DNA from: an uncultured Clostridia bacterium
GTDB lineage: Bacteria; Bacillota; Clostridia; TANB77; CAG-508
DNA length: 56,843 nucleotides
Reading direction: 5' to 3'
NCBI GenBank assembly: GCA_947601495.1
Contig: CANQGE010000009.1
Location: 1 to 56,843 of the forward strand
In this document: in pieces, positions 1 through 9,110 of the stretch
How the letters are laid out: every line of letters begins with the position of its first letter
Position numbering within the stretch: position 1 is the stretch's first letter
The notes under the pieces: model-generated
The model's input: the letters and a program-made list of their open reading frames with translations, nothing else
Database searches by the model: none
What the model was told of the DNA's origin: nothing
Position numbers and translations under genes: made by a program

Positions 1-107
1 GAATCGTTATTAGCGATATAAGGTACTCAAACTATATATTTTTCAAAAAAGTGTGACATATGATTGACTAACCTACAACTTTTTATGTTACATAATTTGC
101 CTAAAAC

Positions 108-136
108 TTGCTATTTTGCTTAATTTATGATATAAT
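108..136 (+). promoter_or_regulatory. Promoter for the first operon
   Basis: TTGCTA at 108-113 and a perfect TATAAT at 131-136 are separated by 17 bp. They lie 33 bp before the first start codon, which has its own Shine-Dalgarno (GAAAGGAAG). This fits a vegetative sigma-A promoter for the first two genes. Bases 1-107 show no other feature. Confidence 0.65.
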
Positions 137-169
137 GATAAATGATGTTATGTTTTTGAAAGGAAGAAT

Positions 170-970
170 ATGGAAAACACAGTCTTATTACAAGAAGAAT
201 ATAATAAATTCTTAAATTTACTAGAAACAGAAATTCAAAAAAATACGTTTAAAGATTTGTTAAAAAAAGCGGAAACAGTAGATTTAAATCACTACACAAA
301 AGTAGTCTCACTAGAGCAATTAAAAAAAATAATTAGTATGTATAAAAACAAAAATATTAATCCGAATTCTATAAAGAAAATTCAAACAATTTTACCTGGA
401 AAACCAGAAATTGTTTTTTGTTTATTAATAGAAGTATTTAGAAATAATATTGATATGTTAATAAACATTGAAGATTTCTGTGTGGCACAGAATATGGTTT
501 TGGTAGAGACTGTAAAAGATATCTTTTCAAGAATTAGATTTAAAAGAAAAGTAGAATTGAAAAATCAAGTAAGTTTTAAAGAAATAATAGATGTTTCTCA
601 AAATATAGATAAAACAATTTGCATAGGAAATAGTAATGATTATCAAGTGTTAAAAGAGAAAATTCAAAATTTATCATTATATCCTTATGGAATTTATGAA
701 ATATTTTGTGATTCAGAAGAAATGTATGAACTAAAAGAAATAATTTGTGAATATGCTTTTCAAAATGAGTATGAAATAGATATATATGATGATTTAAACA
801 TTGAAGATGCAATTAGATTAATAAATAGAGATGGATATAAATTTTGTTCAGTAATTTTATCTAAAGATAAAGAAAAAATAAATAAATTTAAAAAAGAAAT
901 TTTATCAAAAAATGTTATTGCAAATGAAAATCCATTTAACAAAATTGAATTTGAATTAAAAATAGACTAA
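170..970 (+). CDS. Hypothetical protein, 266 aa
   Basis: No confident family. The protein is soluble and Lys/Glu/Ile-rich, with no signal peptide or membrane segment. It starts at ATG after a good ribosome binding site, close behind a consensus promoter. The C-terminal half (about residues 150-260: a strand ending in TICIGNSND, then DLNIEDAIRLINRDGY, CSVILSKD and NVIANENPF) vaguely recalls the end of glutamate-semialdehyde/aldehyde dehydrogenases, where the order is 'eAIe.iN..G...aivt.d......f......vyvN.s'. No catalytic cysteine motif is present, so any such link would be to a degenerate, non-catalytic relative; this is a guess. It lies 13 bp upstream of the next large gene and is probably co-transcribed with it. 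Confidence 0.75.
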   Translation: MENTVLLQEEYNKFLNLLETEIQKNTFKDLLKKAETVDLNHYTKVVSLEQLKKIISMYKNKNINPNSIKKIQTILPGKPEIVFCLLIEVFRNNIDMLINIEDFCVAQNMVLVETVKDIFSRIRFKRKVELKNQVSFKEIIDVSQNIDKTICIGNSNDYQVLKEKIQNLSLYPYGIYEIFCDSEEMYELKEIICEYAFQNEYEIDIYDDLNIEDAIRLINRDGYKFCSVILSKDKEKINKFKKEILSKNVIANENPFNKIEFELKID

Positions 971-983
971 TGGAGGAAAAAAT

Positions 984-3779
984 ATGCCAAGAAAAAAAGA
1001 TTCTAGATTAGAAAAAATTTTATTAAAACCAGTATGGGAAGGAAAAATGATCTCTCCTATGTGGACCGGTATGATAAGGGCAGATGATGTTGACGAATTT
1101 TTAATAAGAGATCCTGAAAAAAGAGCAGAACTTTATAATTTAGTAAAAGAATATGAAGAACTTGTTCTTAAATATAGAAAAATTCATAATGATCTTACAG
1201 ATCAAACAAAAAACACTATAAGTATTGATGCAGATGAACTCGAAGAATATGCAAGAGCAGTAAGCGAAGATAGAGCTGAACGTATTTGGCAAGTAGCAAA
1301 ACAAATAGCCACAGTCCTAAAAGATGGCGAAGAGTATGGCTTTGATTTGAATTTGTTTTTAATAAGAATTTGCCAACGCTATGAAGAAATATTAGAAAAA
1401 AATCCACATGAATTTGATAGAGCAGATGAAACTTTAAAGCAAGAACTTAAAAGGTTAAAAAAAGAAGTAGATGATAAATATACTTCTTCTATTGTAACTT
1501 TTGATTCAGATAAAGAAAGATATATTTTAAAACCTGTTTTATCTGCAAAACAAAGAGCAATTTTTTCTGCTAGAGAAAGCAAAAATATAGAAAAATTAAA
1601 AGAAGCTTTACAATCAATTACAGGAAAATCAGAGATATCGTTAGAGAATGACGAAACATTAAGATACATATCTCAATTTTTAAATATTAATGATTTATAT
1701 AAAATTTATTGTAACGAAGATTTTAGCACAAAGGCAAATATTGCAACGATTAAAAATACATTACTACAAGTAGGCTTTTCTAGAGAACAAATTGAAGAAT
1801 ATGATTTAGAAGAATTAGCAAATCAATATAGATACATAGAAGAACGTTTTGAATTACCAAGAGAACATGGATATGTTTTTGCTAATACAATGATAGATAA
1901 TTTAGATTCAATAGATGTTGAAAAATATTTATTGTTATCAATGGAAAAAATGTTAGAATCATTTGAAGAAGATTTAACAGACCGTGAGATTGGATTAATA
2001 TTTGATGAAAGTGAAAAAAATTCATCCGGAGATAAACCAGTAACTGATTCATTAAAATATAAAGTAACTACTGAAAGAATGAAAAAAGTTGAACAAATAA
2101 TAAGAAGCATTTTAGCTTCAAAAGTTGTAAATCCATCAACAAGGATTGATTTAGAAAAAGATGGAAAACATCAAAATATTACAATAGGCAGAATCGAAAA
2201 ATTGATGGAAAAATATTGTGACGGAATTTATCTTAGCGATAATATGAAAGCAACATTATTAAATAGAAGCTTGAAAAATCCTGATGAAATGTCAACATGG
2301 AGCGATGAACTAGTAAAAAGACTAGATTATGAACCAGCATTTTTACTTTATGCTTCATTACTAAGTACAGATAACTTACAAAGATTATATTCATTAGGAA
2401 AACTTTCTAAAGAAGATATTAGTGAAATTTTAAAAATAACAAAATCAGAAGAATTCGAAGGAAAAGTAAAATCAACTTCTGACAGTAGTTATGAAACAAG
2501 CATAGATTCAATTTTAAAAAATTCAAAAGATTTTTTAAATAATTTATATAAATTAAAGATTTTTACAGCAGAAGACTTAAAAAAACATTTTGATGAAGAA
2601 AAAATATCTTTTGAAGAGATAAAACAAATATTAGATTCTTTAAATGAAGAAGAAAAAGCTAGTTTTATAGAAGATATGAAAACTGGTTTTGGATATCAAA
2701 CTTTATTGGAAAAATATAAAGACTTTGTAGAAAAAGATTTGCATTACAGAAAAATAAAAGAACTTTGTCCAGACCATGAAGAAGAACTTGCAGAATTTAA
2801 AAGAAGAGCAGATGAAGCAGAAAAAGAGAAAAATAAATATCTTAAAGTATTTAAACTATTTGGAAGTAGTATGTCAAAAGAAGAAATAGACAAAATGCTT
2901 GAAACATACTATTTAGACATGGGAGTACAAAAAGAGGATCTTTTACAAGAAAGTTTACTTAGAATGTATGAAGACAAAGCAATACAATTAGAAAACATAT
3001 TAACTGTTGATCCTGAATACATAATACCAATGCTTGATAAGTTAACTTTGCAAGATGCAAAAGAAATTAGAAAACTTATTTCAATGGAACAATTAGAAAA
3101 AATGTTAGATACAGTATTTTTAGATGATAACTGTAAATATAAATTTTCAGATCAAAGAAAGTTTATTATTGCAATGAACTTGTTAAATGAAGAAACAGAA
3201 GAAGATAAAGACTTAAGAGAATTATATTTAAGCACATTACCATTTAATAAAGAAGAAAGATCAAGAAGCAGTTCTTCAAGAAGGAATAAAACAAATAATA
3301 CATCAAGTGACTCTAATAAATACATTTATCCAGACAGTGTAAAATGGAAATTTTTCCAAGCTTTAGATCCAAATATGGTAGTAAAAATGCACACAAATGG
3401 TTATGTTGAATTTTCTTCACCAAAATTAGATTGCAGAATAATTGAAAAATATTATGAAGAAGGCAAAAAAGTATATGGACATGCAACATTCTTAGTACCA
3501 AATGACATATATGAGAGAAATAAAGGAAAATTAATAACTGAAGTCCCAGGAAATGAAAGTACAATAATAGAGCCTAGCGTATTAAGAGATATAACTCCAC
3601 AAGGAAATAAAGTTATTCATAGAACTCAAAGCAAAGATAGAACTTGGATGGATGATATAATAAAACACTTAAATATTGATTTTGAAAGAGAAGATGATAG
3701 CAGATATTCTCCTGAAGAGCTTAAAACTATACAAAAAGAAATAGAATCTTTAAAAAGAAAATATGAAAGATTAGATTAG
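984..3779 (+). CDS. Large hypothetical protein, 931 aa
   Basis: Unrecognised. Starts at ATG with Shine-Dalgarno TGGAGGAAAA. The sequence is strongly charged and predicted largely helical, with many Glu/Lys heptad-like stretches (for example about residues 560-640) and no membrane segment or secretion signal. A low-complexity Ser/Arg/Asn linker (RSRSSSSRRNKTNNTSS, about residue 755) separates the helical body from a compact C-terminal domain of about 150 residues, which contains VKWKFFQALDPNMVVKMHTN and YGHATFLVPNDIYERNKGK. A final short coiled coil ends the protein. It forms an apparent two-gene operon with the 266-aa protein just upstream. A cytoplasmic scaffold or structural role is possible but unsupported. 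Confidence 0.8.
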   Translation: MPRKKDSRLEKILLKPVWEGKMISPMWTGMIRADDVDEFLIRDPEKRAELYNLVKEYEELVLKYRKIHNDLTDQTKNTISIDADELEEYARAVSEDRAERIWQVAKQIATVLKDGEEYGFDLNLFLIRICQRYEEILEKNPHEFDRADETLKQELKRLKKEVDDKYTSSIVTFDSDKERYILKPVLSAKQRAIFSARESKNIEKLKEALQSITGKSEISLENDETLRYISQFLNINDLYKIYCNEDFSTKANIATIKNTLLQVGFSREQIEEYDLEELANQYRYIEERFELPREHGYVFANTMIDNLDSIDVEKYLLLSMEKMLESFEEDLTDREIGLIFDESEKNSSGDKPVTDSLKYKVTTERMKKVEQIIRSILASKVVNPSTRIDLEKDGKHQNITIGRIEKLMEKYCDGIYLSDNMKATLLNRSLKNPDEMSTWSDELVKRLDYEPAFLLYASLLSTDNLQRLYSLGKLSKEDISEILKITKSEEFEGKVKSTSDSSYETSIDSILKNSKDFLNNLYKLKIFTAEDLKKHFDEEKISFEEIKQILDSLNEEEKASFIEDMKTGFGYQTLLEKYKDFVEKDLHYRKIKELCPDHEEELAEFKRRADEAEKEKNKYLKVFKLFGSSMSKEEIDKMLETYYLDMGVQKEDLLQESLLRMYEDKAIQLENILTVDPEYIIPMLDKLTLQDAKEIRKLISMEQLEKMLDTVFLDDNCKYKFSDQRKFIIAMNLLNEETEEDKDLRELYLSTLPFNKEERSRSSSSRRNKTNNTSSDSNKYIYPDSVKWKFFQALDPNMVVKMHTNGYVEFSSPKLDCRIIEKYYEEGKKVYGHATFLVPNDIYERNKGKLITEVPGNESTIIEPSVLRDITPQGNKVIHRTQSKDRTWMDDIIKHLNIDFEREDDSRYSPEELKTIQKEIESLKRKYERLD

Positions 3780-3906
3780 TGAGTTTTAGAATAAAAATAA
3801 GTTAGCAGAAATTTTTTATAAAATTTGTTAAAGTGGTTGATTTTTAAGTTAGCTTATGTTAAACTATAATAGTTAATAGACGGAAGAAAAATGGAGGTTT
3901 TTATAG

Positions 3907-4155
3907 ATGAAAATAGCAAAATATATTGTAACAGGAATATATGTAGTAATATGCTTAGCATTAATCATATTAGTATTAAAACAAAACACAGATGAAAGTG
4001 GAGCTTCAGGAACAATAGTTGGTGCTTCTGCAAATAATTTTTATGAGAAAAATAAAGGAAAAACTACTGAAGGAAAAATGAAAAGAGCAACAATAATTTT
4101 AATGATTGTTTTTGCTATTTTAACAGTAGCATTAGGAATTTTATATGTAGTTTAG
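3907..4155 (+). CDS. secG: SecG, preprotein translocase subunit
   Basis: Small 82-aa membrane protein with the SecG layout: an N-terminal membrane helix (residues 5-24), a polar loop containing the conserved-type segment SGASGTIVGASANNFYEKNK, and a second membrane helix (about 61-81). SecG joins SecY and SecE in the membrane channel and assists SecA-driven protein export. It is preceded by Shine-Dalgarno ATGGAGG and a TATAAT-like box at 3865-3870, and followed by a rho-independent terminator. The neighbour rnr is the common Firmicutes partner; smpB and ssrA, often next in line, are not here. Confidence 0.93.
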   Translation: MKIAKYIVTGIYVVICLALIILVLKQNTDESGASGTIVGASANNFYEKNKGKTTEGKMKRATIILMIVFAILTVALGILYVV

Positions 4156-4173
4156 AATTTTATATAAAATTAT

Positions 4174-4207
4174 GGGCAGTATTATTATTAATACTGCTCT
4201 TTTTATT
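4174..4207 (+). terminator. Rho-independent terminator after secG
   Basis: Stem GCAGTATTA (4176-4184) pairs with TAATACTGC (4189-4197) around a short loop, followed by TCTTTTTATTT. It separates secG from rnr. Confidence 0.8.
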
Positions 4208-4294
4208 TAATAGAAAATACAAGCTTTCTATTAATTTATTGGCTTGCGCAAATAAAATTAAAGCAGTTATAAAATTGAAACAGAAAGGAAAATA

Positions 4295-6289
4295 ATGAGT
4301 AAAAAGAAAAAACAAAAATTAGAAGGAACTTTTAAAGGAAATCAAAGAGGCTATGGTTTTGTTCAAATAGAAAATTTAGAAGAAGAAATATTCATTCCAA
4401 AAGGAAGTACAAATGGAGCATTAGATGGAGATATTGTACAAATAGTTATTTATAAGCAAAAAGAAGGAACAAAAAAAGCTGAGGCAAAAGTTGTAAAAAT
4501 AGTAAAAAGAGAAAAAGAAACAGTAGTTGGAATTTTTCAAAAATCTAAAAACTTCGGATTTGTTGTTCCAGATGATAAAAAATTTTCAACAGATATTTTT
4601 ATTTCTAAAAATAAATGCAAAGAAGCTAAAAATAATGATAAAGTTATAGCTAAAATATTAAAATTTCCAGAGCACGGAAAAAATGCAGAAGGAGAAATTG
4701 TTGAAATTTTAGGAAATGTCAATGAGGCAGGAGTTGACCTTCTTAGTGTTGTTAGAGAATTTGACCTTCCAAATGAATTTCCAAGCTTTGTGGTAGAAGA
4801 AGCTAAAAAAATACCTCAAAACATTGATGAAACACAAATAAATAGCAGAAAAGATTTAAGAAATGAAACAGTTTTTACTATAGATGGCGAAGATGCAAAA
4901 GACTTAGATGATGCTGTGAGTGTATCTAAAAATAGTGAAGGAAACTACATTTTAAATGTGCACATTGCAGACGTTAGTTTTTATGTTAAAGAAAATAGCA
5001 AATTAGATAAAGAAGCTATAAAAAGAGGTACAAGTGTTTATATGTTTGATAGAGTAATACCAATGTTACCTGTTGAGCTTTCAAATGGAATTTGTAGTTT
5101 AAATGCTGGAAAAGATAGATTTGCTTTATCTTGCACAATGGAAATTGATAATAAAGGAACAGTAATTTCTTCTGATGTTTATAAATCTGTAATAAACGTA
5201 ACAGAAAGAATGACATATACAAATGTTAATAAAATAATAAATAATCTAGATGAAGAAGTTTTAAAGAGGTATAATAAATATATAGAAGAATTTAAGCTAA
5301 TGGAAGAATTAGCAATTATATTAAAAAATAGAAGAATAAATCAAGGATATATAAACTTAGATATTCCAGAAACTAAGATAACTTTAGATGAAAATGGTAG
5401 AGCGATAGATGTAAGAAAATATGAAACAACATTTGCAAATGAAATAATAGAGCAATTTATGCTAACAGCAAATGAAACAATAGCCGAAAAATTTTATTGG
5501 CTAGAAGCACCATTTATTTATAGGGTGCACGAAGAACCAGATTATGATAAAATACAAGAAACAAATAAATTTTTATTTAATATAGGCGAAAAAATAAAAG
5601 TTAATAAAGACAATATTAAATCAAAGGCATTTGCAAATGTTTTAGAAAAATTAAAGGGTACAGAATATGAAAAAGTAATATCCACTTTAATTTTAAGAAC
5701 TTTAAAACTTGCAAAATATGAGAGTGAAAATAAAGGACATTTTGGAATTGCTAGTAAATATTATTGTCATTTTACATCACCAATAAGAAGATATCCAGAT
5801 TTATTTATTCACAGAGTAATTTCAGAATATTTAGAAAAAGATTATAATATATCTGAGGAAAGAAAAGAAGAATTAAATGCAAAAGCTAAAAAATATGCAG
5901 AAACTTCTTCTGAATGTGAGAAAATAGCAACTAAAGCAGAAAGAGATGCTGAAGATATTAAAAAAGCTGAATTTATGGAAAATAAAATTGGAGAAGAATA
6001 TGTTGGAATTGTATCTTCAATAACTGCATTTGGAATGTTTGTTGAACTTGAAAGTACAGTTGAAGGTTTAATAAGATTTGAAAATATGGGCAATGAATAT
6101 TTTATATATGACGAGAATAGAAAATGCTTAATTGGAGAAAGAACAAATAGAGTTTTTAAAATTGGTGATGAAGTTAAAATAAGAGTTATAGAGGCAAATA
6201 AAACTTTAAGAAAAGTGGCTTTTGAACTTGTAGATAGCAAAGCAAAATCACAATATAATTTATATTTTAAAGAAGATGAAGAAGAATAA
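4295..6289 (+). CDS. rnr: Ribonuclease R
   Basis: 3'-5' exoribonuclease of the RNB (RNase II/R) family, degrading structured RNA in mRNA turnover and rRNA quality control. Domain order in the 664 residues: N-terminal cold-shock OB domains (GYGFVQIENLEEEIFIPKG, then GFVVPDD), the RNB catalytic domain with the acidic cluster DGEDAKDLDDAVSV (about residue 200) and TSPIRRYPDLFIHR (about 495), and a C-terminal S1 domain (VGIVSSITAFGMFVEL). The length is slightly short of the usual 700-800 because the basic C-terminal tail is reduced. ATG start with Shine-Dalgarno AGAAAGGAAA. It follows secG after a terminator. Confidence 0.95.
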   Translation: MSKKKKQKLEGTFKGNQRGYGFVQIENLEEEIFIPKGSTNGALDGDIVQIVIYKQKEGTKKAEAKVVKIVKREKETVVGIFQKSKNFGFVVPDDKKFSTDIFISKNKCKEAKNNDKVIAKILKFPEHGKNAEGEIVEILGNVNEAGVDLLSVVREFDLPNEFPSFVVEEAKKIPQNIDETQINSRKDLRNETVFTIDGEDAKDLDDAVSVSKNSEGNYILNVHIADVSFYVKENSKLDKEAIKRGTSVYMFDRVIPMLPVELSNGICSLNAGKDRFALSCTMEIDNKGTVISSDVYKSVINVTERMTYTNVNKIINNLDEEVLKRYNKYIEEFKLMEELAIILKNRRINQGYINLDIPETKITLDENGRAIDVRKYETTFANEIIEQFMLTANETIAEKFYWLEAPFIYRVHEEPDYDKIQETNKFLFNIGEKIKVNKDNIKSKAFANVLEKLKGTEYEKVISTLILRTLKLAKYESENKGHFGIASKYYCHFTSPIRRYPDLFIHRVISEYLEKDYNISEERKEELNAKAKKYAETSSECEKIATKAERDAEDIKKAEFMENKIGEEYVGIVSSITAFGMFVELESTVEGLIRFENMGNEYFIYDENRKCLIGERTNRVFKIGDEVKIRVIEANKTLRKVAFELVDSKAKSQYNLYFKEDEEE

Positions 6290-6333
6290 CTGATATGTTT
6301 AACTTGTATGTTAAGAAAGGGATGTAGCAAGTA

Positions 6334-6795
6334 ATGAACAAAAAAGTTGATGAAAATCTAATACAAAAATTATTAAATAAAATGAAAAGAAAGAAAAACA
6401 ATGAAGAAATTGTAAGACTAGAAAGAATAAAAGAAAAAGTAAAAAATGTTAGAACCGTAGAAGAATTGGAAGCAATTGAACCAGAATTAGAAGAAATAGG
6501 TGTATTAGATAAGGAAAAATTAGAAAAATTAAAAAAGAAAAAGAAAAAACAATTAGAAAGACAAAATCAAAGCTTTGCTGAAAGAATTAGATGTGACATA
6601 GAAACTATAAATAGAATTATTGCAGTTGGACGAGCATATAAGAGAAAAGAGGAACAAGAAGAAAAGAAAATTGAATTAAAAGCAAGAGAAGAAAGAGATA
6701 AAAATGGCGGAGCAAAGCAGAAAGATAAAGACAAAGATGAAATAGTAAGAAGCGGTGGCGGAAAATCAAAAGAAAGAGATAGAGGAAGCAGATAA
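6334..6795 (+). CDS. Hypothetical highly charged protein, 153 aa
   Basis: No recognised family. Very rich in Lys, Glu and Arg, with long predicted helices or coiled coil (residues 1-110, including a run of nine Lys or Leu-Lys around residue 65) and a disordered tail rich in Lys, Asp, Gly and Arg. No membrane segment. It lies 44 bp after rnr and 65 bp before the methyltransferase, probably in the same transcript. The composition suggests an RNA- or ribosome-associated protein, but that is inference only. Confidence 0.7.
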   Translation: MNKKVDENLIQKLLNKMKRKKNNEEIVRLERIKEKVKNVRTVEELEAIEPELEEIGVLDKEKLEKLKKKKKKQLERQNQSFAERIRCDIETINRIIAVGRAYKRKEEQEEKKIELKAREERDKNGGAKQKDKDKDEIVRSGGGKSKERDRGSR

Positions 6796-6860
6796 TTTTG
6801 TAAATATATATCAAAACAAGAAGTAACAAATGCAATTTTTGATTAAGAAGAGGTAATATT

Positions 6861-8216
6861 TTGAATAAAAATGAAGAATTTATTGTAGATATAATAGATA
6901 GTGGATTTACTGGAGAAGGAATAGCTAAAAGAGATGGAATGACAGTTTTTATTCCAAATGCAATTAAAGGAGAAAAAGTAAAAATAAAAATACTAAAAGT
7001 AACTACATCACACGCTTTTGGAAAAATTTTAGAAATTCTAAAACAATCAGAAAACAGAAAAAATCCAGATTGTGAAACTTATGCCAAATGCGGTGGATGC
7101 TCTATGCGCCATATAGACTATTTAAAAACATTAGAAATAAAGAAAAACTCTGTTATTTCTACTCTAAAAAAGGCACTTGGAAAAGCGATAGAAATTAATG
7201 AAGTTATAGGAATGGATAATCCATATAATTACAGAAATAAATTGCAATACCCAATAGGAATAGATGAAAAAGAAAAACCTACTATGGGAGTTTTTGCAGA
7301 AAGAACACACAGAATTATTTCAACTCAAAATTGTAAAATTCAAGATTTATTAAGCCAAAAAATAGCAAATTCAATATTTCAATTTATTTTAGACAATAAT
7401 ATTTCTGTATATAATGAAAAAAATTTATCTGGAGCATTAAGACACATAATAATTAGAATAGGAAAAAAGACAAACGAAGTTATGATTACTCTTGTTACAA
7501 ATGAAAAGAACTTTGAAAAAGAACAAGAATTAGTAAATAATATTATAAGCAATTTTTCAGAAGTAAAAACAATTGTTAAAAATATAAACAATAAAAATAC
7601 AAATGTTATCTTAGGAAAAGAAAATGTAATTTTATATGGAAATGGATTTATATATGATTATTTAGATGATTTCAAATTTAAAATTTCTCCAATGTCTTTT
7701 TATCAAGTAAATCCTGTTCAAACAGAAAAACTATATGGCAAGGCAGTAGAATTTGCTAATCTTACAGGAAAAGAAACAGTTTTTGATTTATATTGCGGAA
7801 TAGGAACAATTGGCATTTTTGCATCAAAAAAAATAAAAAAATTGTATGGAATTGAAACTGTGCCAGAGGCAATAAAAGATGCAAAAGAAAATGCTAAAAT
7901 AAATAATGTTCAAAATGCTGAATTTTTTGCAGATAATGTTGAAAAATTTCTTCCAAAATTTATTAATCAAAACAATATAAAACCAGATGTAATTTTTATT
8001 GATCCACCAAGAAAGGGATGCGATAAAATAGCTTTAGAAACATTATTAAAAATAGAAGCATCTAAAATAGTTTATGTAAGCTGTAATCCTGCCACATTAG
8101 GAAGAGATTTAAAAATACTAGAAAAAAAATATAATATGGAAAAAATTGCTATTTGCGATATGTTTCCATTTACTTCGCATATTGAGTGTGTTTGCTTATT
8201 ATCATTAAAAAAATAA
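6861..8216 (+). CDS. rlmD: 23S rRNA (uracil-5-)-methyltransferase, RlmD/TrmA family
   Basis: SAM-dependent RNA m5U methyltransferase of 451 aa. The N-terminal TRAM domain (residues 1-60) is followed by the [4Fe-4S] cluster ligands in CETYAKCGGC plus a later Cys in STQNCKIQ. The C-terminal Rossmann domain has the SAM motif FDLYCGIGTIGIF, the FIDPPRKGC motif and the catalytic-cysteine motif YVSCNPATLGRDL. The iron-sulfur ligands place it with RlmD/RlmCD rather than TrmA; which uridines it modifies cannot be told. The start is TTG, chosen from the Shine-Dalgarno AGAAGAGGT. It lies 21 bp upstream of ispD and is likely co-transcribed. Confidence 0.92.
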   Translation: MNKNEEFIVDIIDSGFTGEGIAKRDGMTVFIPNAIKGEKVKIKILKVTTSHAFGKILEILKQSENRKNPDCETYAKCGGCSMRHIDYLKTLEIKKNSVISTLKKALGKAIEINEVIGMDNPYNYRNKLQYPIGIDEKEKPTMGVFAERTHRIISTQNCKIQDLLSQKIANSIFQFILDNNISVYNEKNLSGALRHIIIRIGKKTNEVMITLVTNEKNFEKEQELVNNIISNFSEVKTIVKNINNKNTNVILGKENVILYGNGFIYDYLDDFKFKISPMSFYQVNPVQTEKLYGKAVEFANLTGKETVFDLYCGIGTIGIFASKKIKKLYGIETVPEAIKDAKENAKINNVQNAEFFADNVEKFLPKFINQNNIKPDVIFIDPPRKGCDKIALETLLKIEASKIVYVSCNPATLGRDLKILEKKYNMEKIAICDMFPFTSHIECVCLLSLKK

Positions 8217-8237
8217 TTCAAAAAGGAGAAAAGAATT

Positions 8238-8924
8238 TTGTTAGATGCAAAAACAGTCATAGCAATAATATTAGTAGCAGGTAATAGTACAAGATTTGGA
8301 CAAAACAGAAATAAAAATTTTGAAAAAATCAATGAAAAAGCTGTATTATATTATAGCTTAAAAGCATTTGATGAAAACAAATATATAGATAACATAGTAA
8401 TAGCAACTAAAAAAGAAGAAATTTCAAAGGTAAAAGCTATTATAGAACAAGAAAATATTGCAAAAAATGTAAAAACGGTAATTGGTGGAAGTTCTAGAAA
8501 ACAATCTGTATATAATTGCATAAAAGATATAAATTCAGATATTGTAATTATTCATGATGGAGCAAGACCAATTATAAAACAAGAATATATAAATAAATGT
8601 ATTGAAAATATGGGCAACTTTGAGGGCGTAGCAGTTGGAGTAAGATCAAAAGATACAATAAAAATAACAGATGAAAACAATATTGTTATAAATACAACTA
8701 AAAGAGCTAATACTTGGATAATTCAAACGCCACAATGTTTTGATAGAAAAGTTTTATTAAATATGCATAATAAATATAAAAATGAAGATGTAACAGATGA
8801 TTGCGAATTACTGGAAATTGATAATCATAAAGTTAAAATCATAGAAGGAGATTATACAAATATAAAAATTACAACTTATGAAGATCTTGATATTGCTAAA
8901 GAATTTCTAAAATATAATTATTAA
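8238..8924 (+). CDS. ispD: 2-C-methyl-D-erythritol 4-phosphate cytidylyltransferase
   Basis: MEP-pathway enzyme that transfers CMP from CTP to methylerythritol phosphate on the way to isoprenoids. The 228-aa length is standard. Motifs: the nucleotide-binding loop AIILVAGNSTRFG (usual form AAGxGxRMG, so slightly divergent), IVIIHDGARPII, WIIQTPQCF, VTDDCELLE, and a final ITTYEDLDIAKEFL. The canonical PKQ after the loop is NKN here, keeping the lysine. TTG start with Shine-Dalgarno AAAAGGAG. It is followed by a terminator. Confidence 0.9.
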   Translation: MLDAKTVIAIILVAGNSTRFGQNRNKNFEKINEKAVLYYSLKAFDENKYIDNIVIATKKEEISKVKAIIEQENIAKNVKTVIGGSSRKQSVYNCIKDINSDIVIIHDGARPIIKQEYINKCIENMGNFEGVAVGVRSKDTIKITDENNIVINTTKRANTWIIQTPQCFDRKVLLNMHNKYKNEDVTDDCELLEIDNHKVKIIEGDYTNIKITTYEDLDIAKEFLKYNY

Positions 8925-8997
8925 GCAAGAAATTGATGAATTAAAAACTATTAGCAATTCTAAATAAAAGAATAATATATTTTAAATATGGAAAAAT

Positions 8998-9028
8998 AAG
9001 GATGATGATAAGTCATCTTTATTTTTTT
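8998..9028 (+). terminator. Rho-independent terminator after ispD
   Basis: AAGGATGA (8998-9005) pairs with TCATCTTT (9013-9020), including one G-T pair, followed by ATTTTTTT. Confidence 0.65.
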
Positions 9029-9110
9029 GCTTTAGAACGATTGGTCAATAAATTGAAAAAGTTTTTAATAAGTGATAATCTAGTATTGAAAACTAGGTAA
9101 GGAGAAAAAT

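Noticed and set aside
3780-4294. tmRNA (ssrA) or smpB near secG-rnr
   Set aside because: The gaps are too short for tmRNA and contain only a promoter-like box and a terminator; no SmpB-like frame is present.
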